Shown: positions 7,999 through 17,085 of the stretch, piece after piece
Position numbering within the stretch: position 1 is the first letter of the stretch
Layout of the letters: every line of letters starts with the position of its first letter
Assembly: GCA_002424545.1 (NCBI GenBank)
Contig: DIKL01000121.1
Coordinates: forward strand, 1 to 37,608
Direction of reading: 5' to 3'
Length of the DNA stretch: 37,608 bases
Origin: Syntrophaceae bacterium UBA5619
Lineage (GTDB): Bacteria > Desulfobacterota > Syntrophia > Syntrophales > UBA5619
The notes under the pieces: generated by a model
Databases searched by the model: none
Told to the model about the DNA's origin: nothing
Seen by the model: only the letters and a program-made list of their open reading frames with translations
Position numbers and translations under genes: made by a program

Positions 7999-8104
7999 AC
8001 CCTTCCTCCTGGCGCCGTTTACGATCTTGCATGCCACCGACAGGTTATTGCGGGCGCGCGGGGAAAGGACCCACACTTTTCCCGATCGGCAGGGCCGGCA
8101 TTTT

Positions 8105-9661
8105 TTACACAACCAGCCTAAAATCCTTATCTTTAAAAATGCACAGGCATGCGTCGACGACGGCGGGGTCATACAGGATACCCCGACGCGCCTCGATTTC
8201 CTCCAGCGCCTTGTTCAGCCCCGGCGCCGGTCGGTAGGAACGGTTGGAGGCCATGGCCTCCACCACGTCCGCCACGGCAAGGATTCGCGCCTCCGGCAGA
8301 ATCTCCTCCCCTTTCAATCCCAGCGGATATCCGGACCCGTCCAGACGTTCATGGTGCTGCCAGACGATTTTCGCCACGGGCCATGGAAACTCAACCTGTT
8401 TGAGAATATCGTACCCCGACTGGGGGTGCATCTTGATCAGGTGGCGTTCCGCTTCGGAGAGTGTATAGGCCTTGCTCAAAATTTCCGCGGGCACCGAAAT
8501 CTTTCCAATGTCGTGCAGGGCTGACGCCATCCGGATCCCGTCGATGGTCTGTGTGGAGAGCCCCATCTCCGTTGCGATCGTCCTTGCCAGATCGGCGACC
8601 CTTTTGTGATGACCCACCTTGTAGAGATCTTTTGTTTCAACCGTCAGGGCCAATGTATTCAGGGCCGCCCCCATTGCTTGTCGAAGGGTTTCCAGCGTCC
8701 GGTTCAATTGCTCTTCCGTATCCCGACGATCGGTGAGCGATCGCTGCAGCACGCCGGTCCGCCGACGGACGGCTTGGGTCAGGTGTGCCCGGTAACCGGC
8801 CGTTAGTCCGATCAGGATTGCCGTCAGGAGCGCGATCGCCAGGGTAATTCCGCGAAACTGGAGGAGGGGTTTCTTCACGGCCGCGGTCCATCCTTCGATG
8901 GGAAGGGCAGCCAGTTTCCAAGAGCCGTCCAGGGTATTGACCTGCTGGACAACCGGATTTTTCGTCGGAACGGTTTGTTCCCCGAACAACAGGCGGCCTG
9001 AACGGTCCAGCAGCGCGATCTGCAGACCTTGAGGAGAGGAGTTCAGGCCCGCGTTCGAAAGCAGGGAAGAAACATCCAGAACGAGCGAAATCAGCCCCCA
9101 GAAACGGTCACCCGCGTAAAGGGCCTCTCGCGCAACGAGGGCCAATCCCTTGGGGCGGAGCGCGTAAGGATCGCCGAGCACAATCCTGCGTGAGCGAACG
9201 GCACGCTGCACGTCCGCGCGGATCTGCGGACGGGCGTCGCGAAGAAGATCCCGTCCCGGAAGGGCATCGAGGCTCCCTTCCGGGTAGATCCATTGGATGA
9301 TTCCGCCGGGAGCTACGAAAATGGTGCGGACGCCGCTCGCAGCATTGCCGATACCGGTCGCAAAAGCGGTGAATTCCGCCGGAACAATCTCTTGTTCGTT
9401 GCGAATGCGTTCGGTGATGAAGGCCTTGAGCGCCTTCAGGATGGCCAGACGGCCTTCGATTTCCGCGCCGACGGAACGGCCCTGGAACTTCAGAAATTCC
9501 GCCGTCTGCGTCCGTTTTTCGGCGACAAGTCTATCCTGGTGCCACAGCCCGCAATACCACCAGGCCGGCAGCAGGACTACCAGCGCAAGCAGGAAGGCGA
9601 TCAGGGACCGGCGGCGGGGTTTGCTCTTCAACAGTGATCGGATCATGGGTGTCAAGTTCAC
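8105..9661 (-). CDS. membrane-bound CHASE-like sensor with HD-GYP domain (c-di-GMP phosphodiesterase)
   Basis: A 518-residue inner-membrane signalling protein. An N-terminal membrane helix (~18-40) is followed by a periplasmic CHASE-like sensor (~45-265), a second helix (~270-295), a short coiled-coil linker and the HD-GYP domain (~340-518). The output domain keeps the HDIGK metal motif near 383-387 and HHERLDGSGYPLGLKG near 436-451, including the GYP signature, so it should be an active cyclic-di-GMP phosphodiesterase. The start is uncertain: GTG at 9661 or ATG at 9646, neither with a clear Shine-Dalgarno. A good minus-strand promoter lies at 9770-9798. The signal sensed is unknown. Confidence 0.9.
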   Translation of the reverse strand: MNLTPMIRSLLKSKPRRRSLIAFLLALVVLLPAWWYCGLWHQDRLVAEKRTQTAEFLKFQGRSVGAEIEGRLAILKALKAFITERIRNEQEIVPAEFTAFATGIGNAASGVRTIFVAPGGIIQWIYPEGSLDALPGRDLLRDARPQIRADVQRAVRSRRIVLGDPYALRPKGLALVAREALYAGDRFWGLISLVLDVSSLLSNAGLNSSPQGLQIALLDRSGRLLFGEQTVPTKNPVVQQVNTLDGSWKLAALPIEGWTAAVKKPLLQFRGITLAIALLTAILIGLTAGYRAHLTQAVRRRTGVLQRSLTDRRDTEEQLNRTLETLRQAMGAALNTLALTVETKDLYKVGHHKRVADLARTIATEMGLSTQTIDGIRMASALHDIGKISVPAEILSKAYTLSEAERHLIKMHPQSGYDILKQVEFPWPVAKIVWQHHERLDGSGYPLGLKGEEILPEARILAVADVVEAMASNRSYRPAPGLNKALEEIEARRGILYDPAVVDACLCIFKDKDFRLVV

Positions 9662-9769
9662 AAATCCGGGAAATGAAAGATCCTATTCGGTCGGCGCCTT
9701 CCCTCCCTGATTAAAAATAGCTGATCTTCCAGTCTCGTTCGGATATTCGGGGCCAACCAAAGCCATTGT

Positions 9770-9798
9770 AAAATATCCGGTCGAATCTCTCCTGTCAA
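9770..9798 (-). promoter_or_regulatory. sigma-70-type promoter for the HD-GYP gene
   Basis: On the minus strand TTGACA (complement of 9793-9798) is followed after 17 bp by TATTTT (complement of 9770-9775). The first hexamer is perfect. It points toward the HD-GYP start, with a leader of about 100 nt. It lies in the divergent gap to the copper genes, for which I see no clear promoter or CueR-type operator. Confidence 0.5.
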
Positions 9799-9933
9799 GC
9801 AATTAATGGCAATCAGACCCGCGGATGCCATCGTAAGAAAAGAACTTTTGGCAAGTGCGGTGGATTGAAAACGATCATTCCCGTTGCCGGGACGGATGAG
9901 GATGTGGTAGAAAGAAGCAAAAAGGAGAGGGCG

Positions 9934-10134
9934 ATGACGACAATCAAAATCAAGGGGATGACCTGCCGACACTGCGTCATGGCCGTGACGAAGGCGCTGA
10001 ACGGCATGGATGGGATCCGGGATGTGCAGGTGAACCTGGAAACGGGAGAGGCGTCTTTCACCGAGGAAAAACCGGCGGACCGGGCGCTGATTCGGGAACG
10101 GATTGCAGAAGCGGGGTTCGAGGTTGTCGGCTGA
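9934..10134 (+). CDS. heavy-metal-associated domain protein, copper chaperone (CopZ-like)
   Basis: A 66-residue single HMA domain: [20 protein letters not shown] carries the M-x-C-x-x-C metal site (C11, C14), and the rest follows the beta-alpha-beta-beta-alpha-beta pattern to AGFEVVG. Such proteins carry Cu(I) in the cytoplasm to a P-type ATPase. AAGGAGAG lies 4-8 bp before the ATG at 9934. The frame is open further upstream to 9865, but the extra residues do not belong to the domain. It overlaps the start of the copA gene by a few codons, which indicates one operon and translational coupling. Confidence 0.88.
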   Translation: MTTIKIKGMTCRHCVMAVTKALNGMDGIRDVQVNLETGEASFTEEKPADRALIRERIAEAGFEVVG

Positions 10135-12484
10135 ACGAAATTTGAAAACGACCGTTTCCGTCGGGGGCATGAGCTGCGCCGCCTGCGTCCGCCGCGTGGA
10201 GAACGCCCTCGGGAAAATTCCGGGGGTGACCGATGTCGCGGTGAACCTTGCGACCGCGCGGGCGACCATCTCCCACACCCCCGGTTGGGCCGGCGTCGAG
10301 ACTCTCCGCCGGGTCATCACCGAACAGGGGTATGATTACCTGGGTATTCCCGACGACACCCGGGAGGATCCGATCGGTGCGGCCCGCGAAAAGGAGATCC
10401 GGGATCTGAAGATCCGCTTTGCCGTCGGCATCGTTCTCAGCGTCGTGATCTTCATCGGCTCCATGCAGCACTGGTTCCCCTTTCTGATGGGGATCCCCCG
10501 CCGGCCGCTCTTCGTAACCCTCTTCTTCCTGACGACCCCGGTCGTTTTCTGGGTCGGGAGCCGGTTTTTCAGCGGCGCGATCAAGGCGGCCCGGCAGAAG
10601 ACCACGGACATGAACACGCTGGTTGCCGTCGGGGCGCTGGCGGCCTGGCTCTATTCTTCGCTTGCGACCTTCTTTCCGCGTTTCTTCTCCGAGGCCGGAA
10701 TCATGCCCCACGTCTATTACGACGGGGCGGCCTTCATCGTGACGCTGATCATCCTCGGCCGGCTTCTGGAGGCCCGAGCGAAGGGGCGGACCTCGCAGGC
10801 GATCCAGCGGCTGATGGGGATGAAGCCGAAAACCGCGCGTGTCATCCGGGAAGGCGTGGAGAAGGACATTCCGATCGACGAGGTCGTGAAAAACGATCTG
10901 ATCGTCGTTCGCCCCGGGGAGAAAATTTCCACGGACGGCGTGGTTGTCTCCGGGAGTTCCAGCGTCGACGAGTCGATGTTGACCGGAGAGAGCATGCCGG
11001 TCGCCAAAATGGCGGGGGCGGAGGTTTTTGCCGCGACGCTCAACCGGACCGGGAGTTTTATGTTCCGGGCCACGCGGATCGGGGCCGAGACAGCGCTGGC
11101 GCAGATCATCCGCCTCGTCGAGGAGGCGCAGGGGTCGAAGGCCCCGATCCAGCGTCTTGCGGACAGGGTTGCCTCGATCTTTGTCCCCGCTGTATTCGGG
11201 ATCGCCGTAGTTACCTTCGCCGTCTGGTATTTTTGGGTTCCTGATGCGGCGTTTGGCCGTGCCCTCCTCAACTTCGTGTCCGTTCTCGTCATTGCCTGTC
11301 CGTGCGCACTGGGACTCGCAACCCCGACGGCGGTCATGGTCGGGACGGGGCTCGGGGCGGAAAACGGGATTCTGATCAAGGGGGGAGAGAGCCTGGAGAA
11401 CGCCTACCGCCTCAAAACCGTCGTCTTCGACAAGACCGGAACACTCACACGCGGGGAGCCGGAAGTGACGGACATGATTCCCGCCCGCGGAATCGCTTCG
11501 GAGGCGGTTTTACAGGCCGCTCTCGACATCGAGGCCGTTTCCGAACACCCGCTGGCACGGGCGGTTCTGGAGCGGGGGAAACGGGAAGGTCTGCATGCGA
11601 ATGCGGTTACCGGGTTCGAGGCCGTCTCCGGCCTCGGTGTGAAGGCGATCCGGCACGGGAAGGTCCTGCTCCTGGGCAACCGCCGTTTGCTGGAAGGGGA
11701 GGGGATGGTCATCGGCGACGCGCGGGAGGATGAGGTTGGTTTACCGGACGGGCAGAGCGCTTCCGCGCGGCCGAATCGGACCATTTTCCGGGATGGAGAA
11801 AGGGGCGAGGGCGGCGGCATCGAGGGTCAGGCCGAACGGCTCGCCGGCGAAGGGAAGACCTCCGTATTTGTGGCGGAGGAGGGCCGTCTTCTGGGCCTGC
11901 TGGGATTCTCCGATCAGCCCAAACCCTCAGCGGCCGCGGCGGTCGCCGCGCTGAAGGGGATGGGACTCAAGGTCGCCATGATCACCGGGGACAATGGGGG
12001 AACGGCAAACGCGATGGGCAAAATCCTCGGCATCGACCGGATCCTCGCGGAGGTACTGCCGGCCGACAAGGCCGCCGAAATCCATCGTCTCCGGGAGACG
12101 GGCGAGGTCGTGGCGATGGTGGGGGATGGGATCAACGACGCGCCGGCACTCGCGGCCGCCGACATCGGGATCGCGATCGGCGCGGGGACGGACGTGGCGA
12201 TCGAGGCCTCCGACATCACATTGATGCGGGACGATTTGCTCGCCGTGCCGCGCGCGATCCGCCTCTCCTTCGAGACGATGCGGACGATCCGCCAGAACCT
12301 CTTTTGGGCCTTCATCTACAACATCATCGGGATTCCGATCGCCGCCGGCGTGCTCTATCCGTTCTGGGGCATTCTGCTCAATCCGGAATTCGCCGCCGCC
12401 GCGATGGCCATGAGCTCGGTCTCGGTCGTCGGCAACTCTCTCCGGTTACGTCGCCGCTGGCGACGCATCATGGCGCGGCCTTGA
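10124..12484 (+). CDS. copA: copper-translocating P1B-type ATPase
   Basis: A Cu(I)-exporting inner-membrane ATPase of about 786 residues. An N-terminal HMA domain carries GMSCAAC (~15-21). Hydrophobic helices precede the actuator domain with TGES, then the membrane metal site C-P-C near residue 392, the phosphorylation motif DKTGT (Asp near 436), the H-P dipeptide in SEHPLARA, and the hinge [18 protein letters not shown]. These assign the P1B-1 (Cu+) group. A Gly/Arg/Glu-rich stretch of roughly 40 residues is inserted in the nucleotide-binding domain (encoded around 11715-11830). The start must be TTG: 10124 overlaps the chaperone gene by 11 bp and has GGGG upstream, while TTGs at 10103 and 10142 are alternatives. 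Confidence 0.93.
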   Translation: MSAERNLKTTVSVGGMSCAACVRRVENALGKIPGVTDVAVNLATARATISHTPGWAGVETLRRVITEQGYDYLGIPDDTREDPIGAAREKEIRDLKIRFAVGIVLSVVIFIGSMQHWFPFLMGIPRRPLFVTLFFLTTPVVFWVGSRFFSGAIKAARQKTTDMNTLVAVGALAAWLYSSLATFFPRFFSEAGIMPHVYYDGAAFIVTLIILGRLLEARAKGRTSQAIQRLMGMKPKTARVIREGVEKDIPIDEVVKNDLIVVRPGEKISTDGVVVSGSSSVDESMLTGESMPVAKMAGAEVFAATLNRTGSFMFRATRIGAETALAQIIRLVEEAQGSKAPIQRLADRVASIFVPAVFGIAVVTFAVWYFWVPDAAFGRALLNFVSVLVIACPCALGLATPTAVMVGTGLGAENGILIKGGESLENAYRLKTVVFDKTGTLTRGEPEVTDMIPARGIASEAVLQAALDIEAVSEHPLARAVLERGKREGLHANAVTGFEAVSGLGVKAIRHGKVLLLGNRRLLEGEGMVIGDAREDEVGLPDGQSASARPNRTIFRDGERGEGGGIEGQAERLAGEGKTSVFVAEEGRLLGLLGFSDQPKPSAAAAVAALKGMGLKVAMITGDNGGTANAMGKILGIDRILAEVLPADKAAEIHRLRETGEVVAMVGDGINDAPALAAADIGIAIGAGTDVAIEASDITLMRDDLLAVPRAIRLSFETMRTIRQNLFWAFIYNIIGIPIAAGVLYPFWGILLNPEFAAAAMAMSSVSVVGNSLRLRRRWRRIMARP

Positions 12485-12546
12485 CCGTGCCGTTCAGACG
12501 AAGATATTCGACGTCCATTCTTCCATTCGTTCATTCGGAGGAGCGC

Positions 12547-13395
12547 ATGAAAAACGATCCGATCCATGACGATTCCCCTCTGAAGATGCAGCGTGTGCCT
12601 GTCTCATTCGAGCGCAGGGCATTTCTCCGTGAATCCGCGATGGTGACCTGCGGGATCGTCTGCTTTGGGGCTGTCGGCAGCTTGGTCGGCTGCGGAAACG
12701 GGGACGATGAGGAAGCCGGCCATGGTGGCGCGCCTCCGTACGAGAGAAAGATCCTCCTGGATAACTTCGAGGAACAGCTGCCGTTTTACAACCGCGCCCT
12801 CTCCGAGAACAAGGGCGGAGCCGCTGTGGATTGGGTGGCCAGAGACGCCCGGGTGTACTTTGAAAGGCTGATGACCGAAATACCGTACGTGGGAGATGCG
12901 CATAACCCGCTTCCGAAGACGTTGATACAGAGCGCTGTAGCGCTCTCGTTTTACAGGTCACTCAGGGCAGCCGGAGAGGAGTACGAACAGGCGGGGAACC
13001 TGATCGTCGAAGCGGCGGAAGTGGGATTCAGTGCCGTATCCGAGGAAGAGCACCGGGCACAAGGCGAGTATCAGTTCACCACGGAATGGTACCGGATACA
13101 GAGGTTCGCTGCGAAAAAGTCGCAGGAAAGGCTCTACCCGGGAGACTGGGTATTTCGATATATCGAGGGTGTACCCGATGAATTCGACTGGGGATGGGAT
13201 TTCACGGAATGCGGCATTCTAAAGCTCTACAAGGCTCGACACGCGGAAGAACTGCTCCCCTACCTTTGTGTTCAGGACTTCATCATCAGTAAACTGGAGG
13301 GAACCGGGCTTCAGCGAACCAAGACGCTCGCCAAAGGTGACGACTGTTGCAACTTTCGGTACAGGATAGGCCGCGAGGTTCGGGTAACATTGTAA
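12547..13395 (+). CDS. L-2-amino-thiazoline-4-carboxylic acid hydrolase family protein, Tat-type lipoprotein
   Basis: A 282-residue protein. The start at 12547 follows GGAGGAG; the longer upstream frame runs into copA in another frame and is not real. The N-terminus F-E-R-R-A-F-L-R plus a hydrophobic stretch and L-V-G-C (Cys49) looks like a twin-arginine signal with a lipobox, so the mature protein is probably a lipid-anchored exported protein. The body, with YPGDWVFRYIEG and a C-terminal G-D-D-C-C-N-F-R-Y, fits the ATC-hydrolase family (PF14196-type), whose founding member opens the thiazoline ring in cysteine synthesis by pseudomonads. Family assignment is from remembered motifs. The actual substrate is unknown. 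It is 62 bp after copA. Confidence 0.68.
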   Translation: MKNDPIHDDSPLKMQRVPVSFERRAFLRESAMVTCGIVCFGAVGSLVGCGNGDDEEAGHGGAPPYERKILLDNFEEQLPFYNRALSENKGGAAVDWVARDARVYFERLMTEIPYVGDAHNPLPKTLIQSAVALSFYRSLRAAGEEYEQAGNLIVEAAEVGFSAVSEEEHRAQGEYQFTTEWYRIQRFAAKKSQERLYPGDWVFRYIEGVPDEFDWGWDFTECGILKLYKARHAEELLPYLCVQDFIISKLEGTGLQRTKTLAKGDDCCNFRYRIGREVRVTL

Positions 13396-13398
13396 GCC

Positions 13399-13536
13399 CG
13401 AATATCGCGTTGTTTCCGAAACCGTTTACGCCAATACCTGCACCGGAATTGACTCAAAGGCGATCACTTCGGTGGAAAATGACATCAACGACGGTCATGT
13501 AGGCAACGGGTATTGTACGGTTTCTCACTCATGAAG
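13399..13536 (+). other. coding-like frame without a start codon
   Basis: Between the ATC-hydrolase gene and the cupin one frame stays open for about 46 codons and ends in TGA after C-T-V-S-H-S. It has two cysteines and a non-random look (for example A-N-T-C-T-G-I-D-S-K), but no ATG, GTG or ribosome binding site at its head. It may be a gene remnant or chance. I do not recognise it. Confidence 0.2.
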
Positions 13537-13565
13537 GCGATCTGCGTATAAAAAAGGAGGTCATG

Positions 13566-13931
13566 ATGGAGCCCCCAAAAATGATCCGGATCGACACGAA
13601 TTCAGTGCCTTGGGAGGAGCGCTACCAGGAAGCGTTGGGTAAGGCCATGTTTCTCAAGCCGTTGCTTCAGGACCGGGACACGGGCATGATCATCCGCATG
13701 GTGCGCTACCCGGCGGGTTTCCTGAACAAGTGGCATTTTCACACCTGCGCCCACGGCATGTTCGTACTGGCGGGCACACTGGTAACCCATGTCGGTGTCC
13801 ATGGCCCGGGAAGTTTTGTCTGGTTCCCGGAAGGCATGCGCATGGAGCACGGGGCCATGGCCAAGAGCGATGTGGTTGCTCTGTTCATCACCAATAAACC
13901 ATTCGACATTCACTACGAGGAAAAGCCGTGA
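13566..13931 (+). CDS. cupin-domain protein
   Basis: A 121-residue single-domain cupin. The first metal motif is seen as KWHFHTCAHGMFVLAGTL, with two histidines and the glutamate position replaced. The second half is GPGSFVWFPEGMRMEHGA. The pattern is close to the ChrR-type / DUF4437-like cupins and to acetylacetone-dioxygenase-like proteins. AGGAGG at 13555-13560 lies 5 bp before the ATG at 13566 and only 2 bp before the ATG at 13563, so 13566 is preferred. Its stop overlaps the GTG start of the nucleotidyltransferase gene, so the two are probably translated together. Substrate unknown. Confidence 0.72.
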   Translation: MEPPKMIRIDTNSVPWEERYQEALGKAMFLKPLLQDRDTGMIIRMVRYPAGFLNKWHFHTCAHGMFVLAGTLVTHVGVHGPGSFVWFPEGMRMEHGAMAKSDVVALFITNKPFDIHYEEKP

Positions 13932-15229
13932 GAGACTCTTTAATCTGGCGGGAAGCAATATCCTCAACATCACCTCCGGGGTATCGGCGGATGACGTGCC
14001 CGTCTGAAGATGGTTCACTGAGCGAAGACGACGGCCTCCTCTGGACGATTCTTTTTGAACCGCACCATGCCCGTACCCTCTTGACGGGAAAGAGCGGAAC
14101 GGTTGTCGCCGTTCCGGACCGGGAATGGTCCGGTTTTCTGGAAAAGGCGGATCGGGAAGGGGTCTCCGCGGTCCTTTTTTATCACCTTCGCCGGTATCGC
14201 CTGACCGATCTGTGCCCACCGGAAATCGTCGATATCCTGTCACGGCGATACCATGCCAATCTGAGATGCAACCTGCGGATCATCGGTGCGCTTCGGGAGG
14301 TGCTGGCGAGATTCCAAAAAGAAGGCCTTCCCTGCATCGTTCTCAAGGGCATGGTCCTGGCGGAACGGATCTATCCAAATGTGGCCTTGCGGGGGATGTC
14401 CGATGTGGATATCCTGGTCAGGAAAGAGGATCTCTTCCGCGCCGATGCCTGCCTTGTCCGGCTGGGCTATACCTCCCGGGACAGCACCGTCGCCAGGGCA
14501 ACCGGCAACCCGCCGGGTTATCTGGCGAGCCTGGAATACCGGCAGGACGGCGCCTCTCTGCTGAATCTGCACCTGCACTGGCATCCGGTCAACACTTCGG
14601 TTCCGGCGACGGCGTTCGTGGAGCGGATCGATCTGGAGCGGCTCTGGGAAAAGGCCATTCCCGCACGGATTGCGGACAGCGAAGCCTTGATGCTCTGCCC
14701 GGAGCACCTGATCATCTATCTGTGCGAGCATGCCCTGCGGGTCGGGCACGGCTTCGACCGCCTGATTCTCGTCTGTGATCTCTATTTCGCGATCAGGATT
14801 TTTGAAGGGCGAATCCATTGGCCGGAGGTCATCGCGGAGAGCCGACGCTGGAGCCTGGACCGCTTCGTCTACCATGCCCTGACCATCGTCAAGGGCTATA
14901 CGGGCCAGACCGCCATCGATGTCTGTCTGGCCGAGCTTGCGCCGGCCACGCTGACGCTCTGGGAGAGGATCTTTTTTCGGATGCAGAGGAACCGCCGGGG
15001 AGTCAGGGGCAGCGGCTATTTTCTCCATCTGGCGTTGCACCGGGGGCTGCTTGCGAAAATGAGGTTCGTCGCCCGGACCTTTTTCCCCCCCCGTCAGATC
15101 CTCCTGCAACGCCGGGCCGGGTGGGCGAGACAATCAGCCACCTCAAGATACGTGGCCAGGATCCGAGAGGTCTCCTCCCACCTCTGGGCGCTGATCGCCG
15201 CACAGGTGAGGCGAACCCGTGACTCTTAG
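13928..15229 (+). CDS. nucleotidyltransferase-fold protein (NTP_transf_5 family), RiPP-associated
   Basis: The protein resembles the 'uncharacterised nucleotidyltransferase' family PF14907, members of which accompany lasso-peptide and other RiPP loci. Visible family marks are CIVLKGMVLAERIYPN, the G-x-x-x-x-D-x-D acid pair in RGMSDVDILVRKED, NLHLHWHPVN, and DSEALMLCPEHLIIYLCEHA. No signal peptide or membrane span is seen. The start may be GTG at 13928 (4-bp overlap with the cupin stop) or ATG at 13992, which would remove about 21 poorly conserved residues. It lies just upstream of a radical SAM/SPASM gene, separated by hairpins. In paeninodin-type lasso clusters such an enzyme works with an HPr-kinase homologue, and one is present at 17337. 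A peptide-modifying role here is inference. Confidence 0.78.
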   Translation: MRDSLIWREAISSTSPPGYRRMTCPSEDGSLSEDDGLLWTILFEPHHARTLLTGKSGTVVAVPDREWSGFLEKADREGVSAVLFYHLRRYRLTDLCPPEIVDILSRRYHANLRCNLRIIGALREVLARFQKEGLPCIVLKGMVLAERIYPNVALRGMSDVDILVRKEDLFRADACLVRLGYTSRDSTVARATGNPPGYLASLEYRQDGASLLNLHLHWHPVNTSVPATAFVERIDLERLWEKAIPARIADSEALMLCPEHLIIYLCEHALRVGHGFDRLILVCDLYFAIRIFEGRIHWPEVIAESRRWSLDRFVYHALTIVKGYTGQTAIDVCLAELAPATLTLWERIFFRMQRNRRGVRGSGYFLHLALHRGLLAKMRFVARTFFPPRQILLQRRAGWARQSATSRYVARIREVSSHLWALIAAQVRRTRDS

Positions 15230-15236
15230 GGCGATA

Positions 15237-15284
15237 GGCAAGGAAACCCCAAGAGGGGTTGCCGATTTTATCGGCCTCTCTTTT
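15237..15284 (+). terminator. tandem hairpins, possible terminator
   Basis: An AACCCC / GGGGTT stem (loop AAGA), extendable to GGCA/TTGCC with a bulge, is followed immediately by a second perfect hairpin GCCGAT-TTT-ATCGGC (15261-15275) and a pyrimidine run ending in TTTT. The arrangement suits termination between the nucleotidyltransferase and the radical SAM gene, or attenuation of the latter. Confidence 0.45.
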
Positions 15285-15325
15285 ACCGGTCATTCTTTGG
15301 TGCAAAAATCAGGAGCAGCCCGATC

Positions 15326-16423
15326 ATGAGAACCCCCCGTTCCGTCGATATCGCCATCACCGGCCGGTGCAACCTCCGCTGCGAATACTGCAGCCATTTT
15401 ACCAGTGCCGGGGATTCGGGATCCGATCTTCCGACGGAAGAATGGCTAACGTTCTTCCGGGAATTGAAGGCCTGTGCGGTCTTCGATGTCACCCTCCAGG
15501 GGGGGGAACCCTTTCTGCGGGAGGATCTTGAGGAGATCATCGCCGGAATCATTGAGAACCGGATGCGCTTCAGCATCTTGAGCAACGGGACGCTGATCAC
15601 CGAAAAAATGGCCGCTTTTCTGGCGGCATCCCGGCGTTGCGACGGCGTCCAGGTGTCGATCGACGGTTCAACGCCCGTGACCCATGATGTCTTCCGGGGG
15701 GAAGGAAGCTTTGCCCGGGCTATCAGCGGGGTCAGGCAGCTTCAGCGGTGCGGTCTCCCCGTATCGGTCAGGGTGACGATCCACCGGAACAACGTCAGAG
15801 AGCTGGACAGGATTGCCGGCTTTCTGCTCGATGAGATCGGTCTGGACGGTTTTTCGACCAATGCCGCTTCCTTCATGGGGCTCTGCAGGCAAAATACCGA
15901 GATGATCCAGTTGACCGTCGAGGAACGGTCCCTTGCGATGGAAAGCCTCCTGAGGCTCAGAAGAAAGTACAAGGGCCGGATTTCCGCTACCGCCGGTCCT
16001 TTGGCGGAAGCCACCATCTGGCTTGAAATGGAAAGGGCCAGAAAAGAGGGCAAAGCAGGCATACCCGGGGGGGGCTTCCTGACGGGCTGCGGGGGGGCGA
16101 CGGAAAAAATCGCCGTTCGATCCGACGGCGTCATGGTCCCCTGCATCCAGATGAGTCATATCCCGCTGGGCAAAGTCAATGTGGATGATCTCCGGGAGGT
16201 ATGGCAACATCACCCTGAATTCAATAAATTGAGAGCGAGATACCAAATTCCGTTGAGCGATTTTGAGGATTGCCGGGACTGCGATTATATCCATTACTGC
16301 ACGGGGAACTGTCCGGCGCTGGCCTATCTGATCGTGGGAGACGAGAACCGTCCAAGCCCCGATGCCTGTCTGAAAAGGTTTCTGGAAGAGGGGGGGCGGC
16401 TCCCCGATGAGGACTTGTTATAG
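15326..16423 (+). CDS. radical SAM/SPASM peptide-modifying enzyme (SynChlorMet cassette-like, ScmE/ScmF type)
   Basis: A 365-residue radical SAM enzyme. The cluster motif C-N-L-R-C-E-Y-C is at 15-22, followed by TLQGGEPFLRED and FSILSNGTLI, both typical of the AdoMet-radical core. The C-terminal SPASM region carries many cysteines: T-G-C-G-G, V-P-C-I-Q, D-C-R-D-C, Y-C-T-G-N-C and D-A-C-L-K, enough for auxiliary [4Fe-4S] clusters. SPASM enzymes of this type crosslink cysteine or other side chains of ribosomal peptides. The gene faces the minus-strand RiPP operon (4 bp between stops) that holds a second such enzyme and the precursor. I recall a two-enzyme arrangement in the SynChlorMet cassette. 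Which of the two is ScmE is not certain. Confidence 0.85.
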   Translation: MRTPRSVDIAITGRCNLRCEYCSHFTSAGDSGSDLPTEEWLTFFRELKACAVFDVTLQGGEPFLREDLEEIIAGIIENRMRFSILSNGTLITEKMAAFLAASRRCDGVQVSIDGSTPVTHDVFRGEGSFARAISGVRQLQRCGLPVSVRVTIHRNNVRELDRIAGFLLDEIGLDGFSTNAASFMGLCRQNTEMIQLTVEERSLAMESLLRLRRKYKGRISATAGPLAEATIWLEMERARKEGKAGIPGGGFLTGCGGATEKIAVRSDGVMVPCIQMSHIPLGKVNVDDLREVWQHHPEFNKLRARYQIPLSDFEDCRDCDYIHYCTGNCPALAYLIVGDENRPSPDACLKRFLEEGGRLPDEDLL

Positions 16424-16427
16424 ACCT

Positions 16428-16955
16428 TTACGCCATGCATTTACCAATCGAAAAGGAATCCAGTATCGTCCGCAACTTTCCCAAAGATTCTGTAACGGCA
16501 CGCATGTCAAGGTTCTTTTTCAGCTTGTCGCAGAAAAATTGGATGCACAAAAAACTTCGGCAATCGGTTGGAAGACTACAACCACTGTTCCAAAAAGGGC
16601 AGAGATTCTTTACGGCATTTTCATAGCGGGGATCGGGCCAGATCGCATTGCATCTGGCCAGCAGGTAATCCTTCAGCCCAAATCCTCCCACCGTGCATGC
16701 GATATAGATGGAGATTTCCGGATCATCGAGCCGGCAACATTGCGTTTCGCAGACCGGGCAGATCTTGCCGATGCCCGGAAGGATCAAGGCCTGGATTTTT
16801 CTTAATGCGATCTTGTAGGTATTCGATTCGCTTTCCAGGTATCGCCGTGCGTCGCCGCGCACTGAAAGATAAAATTTCTCATACAATTCAAACCGTTCCC
16901 TTGCCGATTTGAAGTCCGCAATCGCCTTTTCCATGCGGCCGTTGGTAGGAGACAT
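16428..16955 (-). CDS. cysteine-rich protein of the RiPP operon, function unknown
   Basis: The start is taken as ATG at 16955 (175 residues); TTG at 16961 or ATG at 16934 are alternatives, and the frame above has no support. Residues ~8-60 are helical and charged. From ~66 the chain holds 12 cysteines: C66-x2-C69-x3-C73-C74, then 87, 102, 119, 126, 132, 137, 142 and 173, in segments such as KICPVCETQCC and CPFWNSGCSLPTDCR. This suggests bound Fe-S clusters or zinc. There is no signal peptide. It is the last gene of the minus-strand operon, about 130 bp after the precursor. It may correspond to one of the uncharacterised Scm proteins, but I cannot confirm that. A role as electron donor or maturation partner is inference. 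Confidence 0.65.
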   Translation of the reverse strand: MSPTNGRMEKAIADFKSARERFELYEKFYLSVRGDARRYLESESNTYKIALRKIQALILPGIGKICPVCETQCCRLDDPEISIYIACTVGGFGLKDYLLARCNAIWPDPRYENAVKNLCPFWNSGCSLPTDCRSFLCIQFFCDKLKKNLDMRAVTESLGKLRTILDSFSIGKCMA

Positions 16956-17085
16956 TTTCAATATCGCCTTGAGGGGGCGTGATGCTTCATCGGCGAGAGG
17001 CCTACGGCATGGGTTTGCGTAACGATTTCCCAAAGGGGCGCTTCGCGGCGTCCCAGATGTGACATCCGCTCCGAAAGTAATGCGC

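Noticed and set aside
12485..12546. Short CATTC-type repeats before the ATC-hydrolase gene
   Set aside because: Three or four loosely similar hexamers only; probably chance low complexity.
14240..15133. Minus-strand frame opposite the nucleotidyltransferase
   Set aside because: Shadow frame. The + strand protein has family motifs and the minus frame has none.
15237..15284. Possible tRNA-like or riboswitch fold between the nucleotidyltransferase and radical SAM genes
   Set aside because: Only two short hairpins in tandem; no cloverleaf, no CCA end and no conserved riboswitch core.
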